In this document: positions 14,701 to 27,100 of the stretch, in pieces
Layout: every line of letters begins with the position of its first letter
Numbering within the stretch: the stretch's first letter is position 1
Source: Lates calcarifer
Taxonomy: Eukaryota > Chordata > Actinopteri > Centropomidae
Direction: 5' to 3'
NCBI RefSeq assembly: GCF_001640805.2
Contig: NC_066845.1
Coordinates: 24,520,171 to 24,584,170, forward strand
Length of the DNA: 64,000 nt
Made by a program: the position numbers and the translations under genes
Notes under the pieces: generated by a model
The model's input: only the letters and a program-made list of their open reading frames with translations
What the model was told of the DNA's origin: nothing
Databases searched by the model: none

Positions 14701-17700
14701 GCCTCCCTTCATCTCTTTCTTCCTCTCCTTCCCTTTCTTCCCCTGCTCCCTCTGCAGTAACGTTCATGTTAACGACTCCGTCTTCAGACGGTTTTTTTGT
14801 TGCCGTGAGGAGAAGAGGCGACGTTTCCCCTGCTTTTCGGGTGATGTGTAATCTCCCTTAGTCGCTTGCTCCAGTTCTGTCACGCATGTTAACTTGAAAC
14901 CTTTTTCTTTCAGACAAATGAGCTTTTTTAAGGGGAATGAAACAGCAGGGTAAATCAAACAAGACTCAAGTTCTCATTTGTTTCTCCACTTGTGTGGTGA
15001 TTCAGTTCTCTGGTTTGTCCAGAGTTTCATTTTAATGAGCGGCTCTGCCTGTGTTCTCAGTTTGTATCGCATTTTATAGCCTGCTGCAAACCTACATCAG
15101 AATCTTGAATTTTAATCATCCAAGGGATTTGAGTTGAGGAAAACAATAATTTATTATTAGACTGACTGGATGGATAAATAAACACACCATATCTTTATCT
15201 AAACAACAGCAGGGGCAACCCTGAGTGATCCAATTACACCATCAGTGTGTCAGTCGGGCGAGCGTTGGAGTTGCTCTTCCTAAACGAATTGGCACAAAGG
15301 TGGGCGTTTACAGGCAGTGTTACCAACTGAACGCTTTTGTCACCACATTTACCGACAAATTAGCGACTTTCTGGACCAACCCTAGCTACTTCCTGTAAAA
15401 GAGCTTTCCCTCTGCACACACATCTCTCTATGTATCTCATTCAGCTGACACGTGTAAATGAGATTCTAACTTTCTCTATGTAAATACAGCTGAAATCACA
15501 GCACAGCCGGTGTCTTTATCTTATTATTTCCAGTGGTTTTGTCAAACTCTAACCCTTGAAAATGGCTTGGATGCTGTTTCGTACTTGCTCCTCATGTAAA
15601 CAGCTTTTACCAGGTTTTGAACTAATCTTGTTCATGATACATTTTAGTTTGCTTAAATTTTACCCATGTGACAAGAAACCCAATGAAGGAGAAAGTTCAC
15701 CCGCTCATCCGCTGATATGGTCCAGACTATTGGTTTGAAAATGAAATTTAAAATCCAACACCTTGAAAAAACTTCACTTTTCACCCTCCTCAAAAATAAA
15801 GAAGAGAGGAAGAAGATCATGATTTTTATGCTCAACCCAATGGATCTACAGACGTCACAAAAACGTACATAAATAACAGGGGAAAAGATTAAACAGGGGA
15901 TTATTGGGGATATTCCATTCGATTGTGCAGCACAGGGTTTATGTTCAGAACCAATGCAGAAAGCAGCGAGTCCTTCATGCAGCTCTACCCATTCTCTATC
16001 TCATGTTGTTGTTAAAGGCTAATGATAACACCAATCTTATTTGCCAGGCAGTGGGTAAAAACAGCTTTTTATTTATCAATCTGTTACGCTCCGCCATAAT
16101 TACTTTGCACCTTCATTTAATCAAACTCAAACAGTACACTAGAAGTCTGGAATTTCTAATTAGAGCCTCGACAAACAAGTCTGTCGTTGCCACACCAACC
16201 AAAGTTTAGTTTAATCGGTTTAGGTTTTTTTTAAGCAGCTGTCGTCTCAAATTAGGAAATCTCCACTGAATCTGTGATAAATTGTTTTTTGGAACATAAC
16301 TTTTGTTCTTATTTCTGTTTCTGTTGTTTTTGTGGCTCAGTTTCAGAGCGTGGATTGAGACATTGAGTCACGTTAAACAGAGAAGCCAAATTACAAAGCG
16401 TGTTGTCTTTGTTTACCACTTATCAGAGATTGCTGGTGGGCAGAATGGGAGTTGCGCTGTTTAAAACAGAGAAAGGATCATCAATTCACCTTTCCTGCTT
16501 AGGAAAACATTTCTGCGATTCCCTTGAGCAAGGCATTTACTGTAACTGTGTGTGATCAGTCAAATTTCACTTGATGTCAGATCAGATAGTTTTCATACAT
16601 TAAATCACAGCGTAGCCTCTCATAGCATGTGTTCTGTAACAAAAGCTATTTGTTACCCAAATATCTGACAACACTGAAAAATTCTCTGACATACGAAGCT
16701 GCAGCATCTGTCAAATATACTGTTTGCCGTCTAAGAGGCTGATTCTCTGAGAAAACAACATATGAATGCTGCAGTTTATTCCTGCTTGTGTGCAGCATGA
16801 TAAAAGCTGCTAAAAACATGAATCTTCTAATGGCCACATTATCAACAACAACAGCCTTCCAGTTCAATGAGAATACATCTAAATCTAAATTTGTAATATG
16901 TTGCAGAGAAAACGATGTGAATTAAAATCAAAACTAACATTATCATAATCATTTCAGTGCACAGTTTGTACTCCTGTGTGATCTGTAAAGTCAACTTTCA
17001 ATACGTTATAGGACATATGCATACAGTCTAGTATGTACTGCTTCAGTGGAAGCACACACACCTACCATCAGCTACAGTGACTGCACCTTAATCATAAACA
17101 AATGTAAGTTTGTGTTACCATAGAAATGTAACATCGTTGCCATGGCACAATCCTTGCTACGGAGACTATTTTTGTCTTAATGGGGATAACTGCTGACCAG
17201 CGGCAAACCTGATCTGTCCTTCCAAACGTCAATAAAACTGGCAGGTTGGTTTTTTTCTGTATGTCATTTCAAAACAACGCCAACAAACGTTATACAACAT
17301 TGTAATGATTGATACCTACACGTGGAGGAGAGGCACACTCATTATTCCTCAACCTGAATTTTTCATTTTAGAGTGCAGTCAGATCTTTGGCCCTGCTGCA
17401 GAAAAGTGAAGAATCGTTTCTGAAGTGATTTCAGCAGAGAAACAGAGATGTTCTTCTATCTTTTCAGGCAGTGAATTACTAAGTATAGTACACACTAATG
17501 CTGAGTGTATCTCAATAGACTGATAGTCAAATGTATAGATTGTTTTAAGGATAGCAAGGGCTGCAAACTGGTTTATTGAGAGACGCATTATATTTAGAAA
17601 AGTCTGTTATAAGTCCATAAAGTCATCTGTTCAAAAGCAACTTTAAATTAGTATTATTGCCACAAGTGATAGTGATAACTTTCACAAACATTACAAGTGT

Positions 17701-17979
17701 TCAACCTGTCTGTACAGTGAGTTTGGTCTGTGTTTAACATAAGCTGAAGTCAGGTTTATCACATACAAATCTGAAAATTGATAAATCACATTCTTGGCTT
17801 TAGGATCCAGGCCATTCTATTTATATTAAAAAATGATATTTATGGAAATTCAAGTTACAGTATCTTAATGTATTGCTGCTCAAAAAGGACCTGAATGAAT
17901 TAATCTTCTAGCTGATTTTCATTCAACAAAATCTTTTTTTGGTAAATCTTTGTCTTTCTCTTGAAATTATTTTGGCATC

Positions 17980-18032
<53 letters not shown>
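17980..18032. repeat. (GATA)n microsatellite
   Basis: About 13 uninterrupted tetranucleotide units. Confidence 0.98.
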
Positions 18033-18215
18033 GACGTGTTTCAAGAAGGAACTACAGTAATTTAAATGCTGTTGAAGCAGCAGTCGAATCCTTTTTTTGT
18101 TCCAGTCACATCATCTCTTGTGACAGACCATCACTGCGCTCTCTCATATCAAACAGGACCTAGGACTCTTAAATAAGCTACACTTTATCACCAAACTGAA
18201 AAAGCTAGTGTGCAC

Positions 18216-18218
<3 letters not shown>

Positions 18219-18254
<36 letters not shown>
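18219..18254. repeat. (CA)n microsatellite
   Basis: About 18 uninterrupted CA units, only 190 bp from the GATA array. Confidence 0.98.
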
Positions 18255-18258
<4 letters not shown>

Positions 18259-20249
18259 CCCTCCAAACTGCCCTCCTGAGAGTACAGCCTAATGAGCATC
18301 AAACAGCAGACTGCTGCTTGTGTAATTGGTCGTGAAAGGTGAGTGATCTGCCGTGTCTTCCTCTCCAGGTCTTGGGCGAGATCAAAGGTGGCATTTAAAG
18401 AAATGATCTATTGCTGATAAGCAGCTTGGGACTGGTTGAACTAATTATTCTCTCAGATCTGAGCTGAAGTGGCCTGCAGCGACAGCGAAGGAGGCGTCCT
18501 CACCTGTACGGAGGTGTTGTCTGCAGTATTATCATGTCCTCCGAACCCACAGTTGCTTCTTCCTGAGTTTATGTAAAAATACAGCTGCTGAGAGCTTGTA
18601 GCTTCTAGAGAAACTGGAACATCGACAAATACTGCTCCAACAATGAATGAAAATCTCAACAATGGTGTCTCCGTTTGAAACATCAGACGTGTCTGATTAA
18701 AATAGTCACAAACCTCCACATGAAACTCAATATAGAACGCAATGGGGTATAATTACTAAGCCTACTGCTTTGAATTTAATATTAACACTTAAGGTTTAAA
18801 TGAGCACGACTGACTTGAATGAACTGCTGCTAAATACTGTAAGACCTCATGCCGTGCCATTTAAGAGATGTCTTGGAAACGTCTAGAGAGCAATGGAGTG
18901 TGACAGAAAGTTTTGTCTGCTGCTCAACTTGGAATATTAATTGTTTTGGAACTACAGTTGAGCACTCTTCCCTGAAAAGTACAGTATAAGTGTCTAAATC
19001 TATGTCAGCGCAACAAAGAGATCAAGGATAGAATTAAAAAGGGAGACTTCAGCAAATCCAGATTAAGGATCAAGATTTAAAAAGCAGTCAAAGTTGATGC
19101 AGCTGAGACAGAGACACCCTAACAAGCTCCAACACTGGATCCTATAATGCAACTCAATGATGTCTTCCAATAAACCCTCCATGCCTGGCAAATGCTTGTC
19201 TCTTTCAAACTGCACAAACCCAATTTGCAACACAAGAGTTCTGGTAAAAACTGAATTCTAAAGTCCAAACCTTGATGACATAGCTGGGATTATTTTCTCT
19301 AGCAGGGATGAGTTAACATATCTTATCTCTTAAATTATAGATTTTTAGCAGTAAACTTTTGACACACATTATTAGGCCTACAGTGCTAACTAAGTAAACG
19401 GTTGACTGCCTCAATCATAATGCATTAGATAAGACTTATTGTGAGCTAATAAATTCATGGAGACTGGTGCTGAGGGAAGCAGTAAGGTAAAATGTTGTTA
19501 AAAAAAACAATAGAGACTGTATAGGTAAAGGGATCTTGCCATAATAAGCAAAAAATGTCTTCCTATTGTAACTGTGTTATATGGCCTCAGATCATCTTAG
19601 CCATAAGATGCTCTTGTGAAACCGTAGCCCGTCTTTTGTCTGTGTTTTATCTTGCGTTAGTGATAAGAAAATACTCAGTCCCCGTCTCTCTCTTCCTGCT
19701 CTTTGTGTTCCTGTGTCTCCTAGACATAATTTTGCAGCTGCTGTGGTCAGTCGGCAATAATAAATCAATTTCAGCTCCTCTTTATATTATGTTCCATTTC
19801 CTTCTTCAATATTTAACAACAACACCTTAGAATTAATTTTGCACATAATTCAAACTTCAAAATTTGACTTTCTAGAACCAAATAAAGAGACGCTAAGTCT
19901 ACTTAATATATCCCCACAAGTATGATAGTTAATTTTCAACTCTTTAACTTTTTTATTTGCTTTTTAACTGGTGCTAGGTAGTAGATTGGGTGGTGTTGCT
20001 TCTAACCCAGTCAAACAGGTACCTCTGGCGCTCCTTTTTTATTCATCACGCTGTCATTTCCACGTTCTTGACCCATTACCTTGAAAACATCTGATTCTGT
20101 CTCACAGCAGAGCAGCCACTTGTCTGAAGTGCCCTGATGTACGCCTCTAGAGAAGGCTTGTTCAAAAAGAGGGATGGGATTCATGACAGACAGCCCACCC
20201 GGTTTATTGTTCAAGCAGACAGAGAGTCGTGCTTGGCAGCCGAGTCATA

Positions 20250-20410
20250 AATAATTTAAAACTTTATCGGTCCCTGTAGGGAAATTCTCTTTCTGTCAGG
20301 CCCCTGCTGGGTAGGTCAGATCACAGGGTCAGCAACTGAACAACAGGGATCCTGTGTCTTGCTCAAGGACACTTCGGCGAGGCGGGTGCTCGTCAGCACA
20401 GGGCCATGCA
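20250..20410. mobile_element. Dispersed repeat fragment
   Basis: ACTTTATCGGTCCCTGTAGGGAAATTCT and CTTGCTCAAGGACACTTCGGC are words shared by a widespread teleost repeat family. The boundaries are approximate and the class is not assigned. Confidence 0.5.
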
Positions 20411-21907
20411 CCCACTTGTCTCCCTTTTAATCTGCAGCTGAGCTGAATTAATCTCGTGGCATTTGTCAGTCCATGTTTCCATGTCAGCAATCTCACGACG
20501 GCCAGCCACTCTAGAGATTTAATTTAAAGTCCCTGAAAAGCAATGAGATGTTTAAAAGCCCATCTCAACAGATTCTAATTTTAAACAGAAATAGAAACGG
20601 GAGTGGAAAAAAAAAAGTGTGGAAAAACATAGTCTGGGAGTCTATGGAAAACAAGGCGACATGGGTCTGAGCCCAGGGGTAATCAGAGATAAATAGATAG
20701 GACCAATCACAACAAGAGAGGCCAACAGAAGGGGCAGCGGGGTAACTCCTGGTGCTCAAACAGGATGTAATCAAGGCTTGGCAGACTGTGATTATATTAT
20801 GATTACATTAATCACATTTCAGACACTTATCTCCCATCTAAGCCTCCAAGAAATGAATGTAAGTCAATGCAATGTCCTCACAAGTGACAAAAATGAAGTC
20901 TGTCAGTTTGCCCAGATTAATGCAAGGTTTTATATTCTCTGGTTTCCCTTCATGTCCTTGGGATGGATTTTGTTATTCTTCTGCTTTCTGGTTGAAGAAC
21001 CATAGTTCACAATTTGCAAATTTCATGCCACAAACGAATGACAGCATCATCTGTGCTCGGCAAAAATAAATCAAACATTTTTGAACTAGATTTCAGATAC
21101 TGTGATTCAAAACATGAATGCAAGTTACAAAAAACAAGCAGGCAAGATTTCAGTGTGAAGAAGACAAAATAAGGCACTTCAAGATCACTTTTTCTGAAGT
21201 GGATATTTGATTTCATTGAGCTCCACTTTTTTCATCTGCAGAGTTTTAATACTTTCCTTTGTTTTCTCCATTCTGTGTTTTTATCATGCGCGCACACAAC
21301 CCTGCACTGAAAAACAAAATCACACCTCTAGGGTCTATTGGAAAGGAATGGCTCGTAGCAAGGTCGGTGAAGGCTGAACAATTCCTTCATGAAGACACAC
21401 ACAAAGTTTTAGTGATTAGTTCACACAATGAGATGTTCAAAATGACACTGAAAGAGAAAAAAAAAGAAAATCCAACAGGCAAGCCGCATGTAACTGTCAC
21501 ATTTACAGACATTTGCAGACCCCAGCACCACAGTCAACTGTAAACCACCCCCAGGTGGCTCGTAACGATAATCTGATGAATCATTTTAACCCACAGCACC
21601 ATATCTTGGAACTAAAAACTTTCTGTAACAGCAGAGTGAAGGCACCCTCTCTGAAAGGGGGTTTTCCAGATCAAAGCAGAAATCCTTAAGGAGCACAAAA
21701 TTGGTGCAAATTGCTGTAGCATGACTGGAAACTCAACCAACCCATAAGGGAAAAGTAGAGAAAGTATCATTTCATACGAGAGGGGAGAGAGAATAACAGC
21801 AACGTTCATGTGTCTGTATGTCTGAATCTGTGTTTGAGATTTTACTAATTGGATGAGAGCTCTCAGACTGGACTTCAATCATGTTGAATAAATGCAATGT
21901 AGACACA

Positions 21908-21929
21908 GTGTGTGTGTGTGTGTGTGTGT
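21908..21929. repeat. (TG)n microsatellite
   Basis: About 11 TG units, close to the calmodulin-helix exon donor side. Confidence 0.95.
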
Positions 21930-21999
21930 CACTGTGGAAGGAAGAGAAACAGACAAAGAGAGAGTAGCTGTGGTGTGCAGACAGAGCGAGTCGTCCTAC

Positions 22000-22087
22000 C
22001 TCAAGGAGCTGTACTCTCACTTTGTTGTATGCTTTTAGCCAGCGAACTTTGGATGGGGAGCAGGGTGGAGGACCATCTTCGAAGAAA
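22000..22087 (-). CDS. unc13b: unc13b exon: calmodulin-binding helix
   Basis: This 88-bp exon enters in phase 2 and leaves in phase 0. It encodes FFEDGPPPCSPSK then VRWLKAYNKVRVQLLE. The second part matches the Munc13-1 and ubMunc13-2 amphipathic calmodulin-binding helix (NWLRAFNKVRMQLQE in Munc13-1), including its anchor Trp. Known: calcium/calmodulin binding here enhances priming during activity. The acceptor is TTTATCTGTCTCAG and the donor is GTAGGAC. The neighbouring AG at 22077-22078 is excluded, because using it would create a TGA at the junction. The next exon, leading to the C1 domain, lies beyond the left edge. Confidence 0.93.
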
Positions 22088-22388
22088 CTGAGACAGATAA
22101 AGCAAAGAGATCGATAAGTTCAAAGGGAGAAGTTTCAAGAAGATGGGAGACATGGGTCAATATCAAAATTAGATCAATCCCCTGAATCTTGCAGCCAAAG
22201 GACAAGTTCACATTTTTCAAATCTGTCTTGAAATAATATTTCAATGCCTTAGTGAAAACTGAAACTGTGTTTACTAGCTGTACTCATCAGATCCCTTCAT
22301 AGCATGCTTCAAATGGTAGTTAAGGGACACGAAAGTTGTTCTTGTTCTGAGCAAAAATGTATTCCTAACTGTCTACATTTTTACATAC
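22088..22388 (-). other. Short intron
   Basis: A 301-bp intron with a GTATGT donor and TTTATCTGTCTCAG acceptor. Nothing else is seen in it. Confidence 0.9.
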
Positions 22389-22682
22389 CAGATTTTAGTT
22401 TGAGACTTGTTATCATGGTTGTCCAAGATTGGTTTGGGCAGAATAACTGAAGAGTCCTTCAAATCTTTGTTGGAACCAGGCTCTGGTAGTGGATGCAGCT
22501 CTTTCTCAACCTCTTCCTCCTCCTCTTCCTCCTCATCCCAGGTAGATGGCTGGCTGCGAAGAGGGGGATGAGGGCCGCTCAGGCAGGACTCCGGGTCACG
22601 GCGCTCCTCAGGTTCAGAGCTGAGCTGGGAGCTGGCCGGGCTGAGGTTGCCCGATGAATCAAAGCGACTGCTGTCCGGTGGA
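22389..22682 (-). CDS. unc13b: unc13b exon: linker with Glu run
   Basis: This 294-bp exon enters and leaves in phase 2. It encodes PPDSSRFDSSGNLSPASSQL, which aligns with the UNC13B segment SPTSSSRYGSSCNVSQGSSQL. It then continues with an acidic part containing eight consecutive Glu and ends ILDNHDNKSQTKI. The acceptor is CATTCTCCTACAG and the donor is GTATGT. Joining to 40450-40663 gives a Ser codon and reconstitutes the short, ubiquitous-type isoform without the giant exon. The exon is the common acceptor for both isoform types. Confidence 0.95.
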
Positions 22683-24047
22683 CTGTAGGAGAATGAGATT
22701 GCTATTCAGAATACTGTGATGATTTGTTATTAGGAATGATTTAAGAAAACATCAAGTAACTAATGACCTACTGGTAAAATCAAAGGTTTTATTCCAAAGA
22801 TTCTGTATTTTGGAAATTACCAAATCAAATTTATGTTTTTTCAAAACAAAGAATAGTCATAGTCATCATTTACTTTGATTAAAAAAACAATGGAATAAAA
22901 CAATACTAAAACAAGAACTGGGGGTAAAACTAAGGGTAAAAGGAAATTTATTATCTTCAGATCCAAAAAAATAAAGTTGACGCAAAACAAGCAAAATTGA
23001 TGGAGTTCAGTAAGGTAAGGTGAATTGTGTTAAGAGTTTAAGGCAGTGTCTGCATATTGGTAATGAGACCAGCTTTTACAATTTTTCACTGCTTTGAAGG
23101 TTCTGGCTAAAAGCCTAAGTATGAGTGCAGAATAAAAAAATAACCTTTATAATTCACCTGTTTCTAATACAGCACATTTACTAATGTATGGGACACACAA
23201 TGACAAATGCACATTGTTCTAAATTCTTCAGCCTTTTCATAAGATTGAAACTAAAAGGTTAAATACTCTGTTAGAGCAGTGGGGATACACTTAACCTGGC
23301 TGATAAAAATAATAAGTGGCTGACTGAATGGGAGGGTACTGTGTGGCTGCAGGATGATTGAGTCTGCTAACAAGGAAAGTGGCTCCATGCTTTAACTGGC
23401 ATGATTTACTTTGTCTTGGGTGCAGGCCAAATTACTTTTCACTGTTCCTTTTATTCCAGTGTCCAGCGTGCCTCCGTGGTGTGCACTGCCACACCATCAT
23501 AAATCTATCAGAGTTTGATTCATATAAACAAATTGGCTGACGCTTGGAGAATAATTCAGAGAACTGCAGGGGGCAGAGAGAGGAAGGCCTTTATACATGC
23601 CTCACAAGTGAAAAGCTAATAAATAAAGACCATTGGTTTCTTCATTCATTGCACTTCCATCGCTGCCAGGGAGGCTATTACTGAGGTGCTGTATGTACAA
23701 AAAAGCTCCACTGCATATAATGGTGAGAACCTTCCAAATAGATGTGATCATTTCCCTTCCTGTAACTTCGATCATGAAACATACAATGTCAGATTTTCAG
23801 TAGGTTTGTATTTATAGTTATGGGCAGGATATATAGCCTATTCTAAACAAGAAATTCATTTATTTAAACTAGATGTCTAGATCTAAAAATATGCTTGGGG
23901 TTAATTTGTGGGATAGGCAAAGGAAAAACACAGCAACTACTGAGCTACTAATATCAAATGTGGTCCAAATAATAAATGGGAAAAGAAGAGCGGGAAAGGG
24001 GCACCACATTTGTCTAAATTAGCATAATAAATGAACAATGCCATTTA
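22683..24047 (-). other. Non-coding stretch 3' of the giant exon
   Basis: An intron if the giant exon is spliced, or 3' UTR if the TGA at 24048 is used. Minus-strand AATAAA hexamers lie at 23450-23455, 22947-22952 and 22788-22793. In AT-rich sequence these are weak evidence of polyadenylation. No additional exon was recognised. Confidence 0.6.
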
Positions 24048-24183
24048 TCATGCAAATTGCACTAGCCTTTTTGCAGCTTCCTCTGTCAACAGGTCCCTTG
24101 GTTGTTCTGTGCCCAAATCTGCATGCATGGTGTCAGGTGTGTCAACTGCACTCTTATCTATCTCACATGGAGTGATCTTTAAC

Positions 24184-27100
24184 TGGGGTTTATCCAAACC
24201 CTCTGCCAGGGAAGCTGAATGAGAGTGGAGGCCAGACTGTGGTGTTTGTGCTAAGGTGTCACAGCTTCCTGTTTTTGAAGATGGTCCTTCAGTATCACTG
24301 GCATCTGCACTTTCAGTTTCTCCAGAACCTGGGGAAGGTTTATCAGACTCTGGCTCATAGAATTCATCTGCAGGTTTTGGACCCTGAGACTGAGGTTGGC
24401 CCGTGACCACAGGAGGGGTGGATTCCGGTTTTGGAGTGTCAGAGTTCCCAAACATCGAGCCAAGTTTCATGCCAAACACAGATGAAGCAGGTGATGCTTC
24501 TTCCTTTCCAGCTGGCTTTTCATCCTGGAAAATACCAGCTGAAAGGGTTTTAAAACCAGAAAAGAGACCACCATCTGTCTGTTGTGGCTGTGGTGCCTTA
24601 GCACCAGTGGCTGGAGATGAAGTAGTGGAGAAAAGGGATCCAATAGATGATGAACCTTCAGCAGCTACAGACATAAAACCAAATTTAGGGGCAGTTAGAC
24701 CTGGTATTTCAAACATGCCTTTGGTTTCAGGTGCTGGGGGTAGTTTAGTTTTGTCAGGCACTGCAGCAGACTCATTTTCCTCTGCTTTTTTCTCAGGGAA
24801 AGCAGATTCTATGGTGGATTCAGCCTGAGAACCTTCTTCTCCCTCTGTTTTGTCCGTTCGTTCTGCCTCCTCCACTAACCCCTTTTCAGGCACCTCAGAG
24901 TCCTCAGTGCTATTAACATGTCCATCTCCAGATAAAGGTGTCCTCTCTGTATCTGTCTTTTCAGTGCTCTCAGAGACTGTTCCGTCTGCAAAAGTATCTT
25001 GTTGTCCAGACTCTGTGCCAGACTGTTGAGGTTCCTCAGATTTTGTTGTCTCAGGACCTTTAAATATACCAAATAGGTCACTAGTAAGTGATTCTGTACC
25101 AATGCTACTTGGAATGCCAAAAAAGCTTTTCTGCTGTTGTTGCTGTTGTTGCTGTTGTTGTGGCTGACGAGGAGCAGGTGACGATCCAAAAAGTGAACCA
25201 GGTGAACTTGAAAAAAATCCACCAACAGTTGATGATTTATTTGTGGCATTTGGAGTAGAAAACATAGACATAAAACCAGAAAATGGAGCTTGTTCAGGAG
25301 GCTTCTGTGGTCCTGGCTGCCTTGGTCCAGCCATTCTTGGCCCAGCCATTCTTGGTCCTGCCATTCTTGGGCCCCCCATTCGTGGCCCTCCCATCCTTGG
25401 TGCTCCCATTCTCTGTCCTGGTGGGCCAGGTGGCCTGGCCATGCCTGGCCTGGGCTGTTGCTGCAGTGGAGGACTGGCAGGTCCTATTGATGGACCTTTC
25501 AGAGGCCCCATTTCTGGTAAGTTGGTACAGACAGTGTTTACTTCATCTGATGATGACACTACTGCAACAGTATTACCTTCAAAAGGTTTCTCTAATCCAT
25601 GAGCAGGATCTGTACTAGCTTCTCCAAGCTGTAATTTTACAGTCTCGTCAGATGTGGCTTTCAAGTCTTCTTCAATAGATTTTTCTGATTCTGAAACTGC
25701 AGTCTCTGTTGTAAGTGGATCCACCACAGATTCAGCGGTAGGTTTCTCTGTAACTGCTATCACTGATTCAACTACAGTTGCCTCTTCAGTAGATTTTTCT
25801 ACATGTGCAACAGCTGCTTGTTCGTCACCAACAACTTTTAAAGGTTCCCCAGTTATTTTTTCAACATCTGAAATTGCTGTTCTTTCTTCACTAGCAACTT
25901 CCAAAGGCTTCTCAGCAGATTTTTCCATATCTGCTACTGCTGTCTGTTCTTCACTACCAGCTTTCTGTGGCTCCTCAGTTTGTTTTTCTATGTCTGGAAT
26001 TGTTATCACTCCCTCAACAAAAGTTTTCACATGTTCCACTCCGACGATATCTGATCTTGTGTTTTTGCCAGCATCATCTGTAACACTTTCTGGCATCTGC
26101 ATATTGTCACTTTTTTCTGATGGGCCTTTGATGGCAGCTATGTCAGTATCATCACCTGTGCTCTTAATTTTTAAAGTATCTGTTTCTGATTCTGCAATTT
26201 CTTTCTCAACATCTACTGGATCTTTCATTTCTTTATGTTCACTCTGGATGTCTGACTGTTCTGCAGGTTGTTGGTCCAGCAGTGTCTCCTTATCTGGTAG
26301 ATCACTAGCCACATTTGGTGTATCTGTGTTAGAAGCTTCAACCACATCTGAGGCATATTCATCACAAGAGGGGTGTTCTTTGTCCACCTCAAGATGTGGA
26401 TCTGTTAGGGAAACAGAATTTTCAGTGATATCTTTAGTGATGTTCAAGGTTGATTCTTGAACATTCTGGCATGCCTGTTCTACTTGGAGTTCATCCTTAA
26501 CTGATGATGTAGGAAGAGGCTCAGAGGGTACATTTTGCATGGCTGCAACTTGATCCTTTGCTTCCTGTGAAAAATCTTTTACATCTGATGGTTTCACTTG
26601 TTCTGAGGCAATCTCTTCCTTCACAGGAACAATTATTTCTGGCTCTGTTTTAGTCTCCTCTGAGAAGGATATTCCAAATAGGCCAAAGCCAGTTTTAGAT
26701 TTGTTTCCATCAGAACTCCCACCAAGTGAAAACACTGAGGAAACTTTGAAAGCACCCTCTGATTCAGGTGGTTTAGGAACTGCAGGATGTGCCTCTGATG
26801 CTTGCTGGTTTTGTCCACCAAACACAGAGAACAGTCCTTTTACTGAGGGCTCTGGTGGTGTAACTGTTGGTCCTGGTGTGGGTATTCTAGGTTCAGTTTG
26901 GGGCTGGGCACTAAGACCTCCAAACTTGGAAAACAAACCAGCACCAGAGGTATCTTTATGTGCAGTAGAACCTGGAAGAATACCACCAAATAAAGAAGAT
27001 CCAGTCGAGGGTCCTCTTGGTGCAGCACTACCCCCAGGATGGCCTCTAGGACTTGGAGGTTGCTGAGATGTAGATGACCCAAACATGGAAAACAGGCCTT

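Larger units (their letters stand above)
1..21999 (-). other. Intron 3' of the calmodulin-helix exon (at least 22 kb)
   Basis: No Munc13 exon was recognised here: nothing resembles the IDSMPDIRKRKP block, the C1 zinc finger or C2B. Open frames are short and unrelated to known proteins. It contains a minus-strand SINE (3395-3640), a pyrimidine-rich stretch with a CpG cluster (4960-5345), dispersed repeats (5478-5780, 20250-20410), microsatellites (17980-18032, 18219-18254, 21908-21929) and a poly-T run at 4708-4726. The remainder is AT-rich with nothing I can name. Confidence 0.75.

Noticed and set aside
18340..18375. Plus-strand CTCTCCAG followed by coding-like GTCTTGGGCGAG
   Set aside because: The following frame is short and unrelated to anything, so a chance acceptor-like sequence.
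22000..22076. Alternative acceptor CGAAG at 22077-22078 for the calmodulin-helix exon
   Set aside because: Joining to the phase-2 end of 22389-22682 would produce a TGA codon. The acceptor at 22088-22089 keeps the frame and has a better pyrimidine tract.
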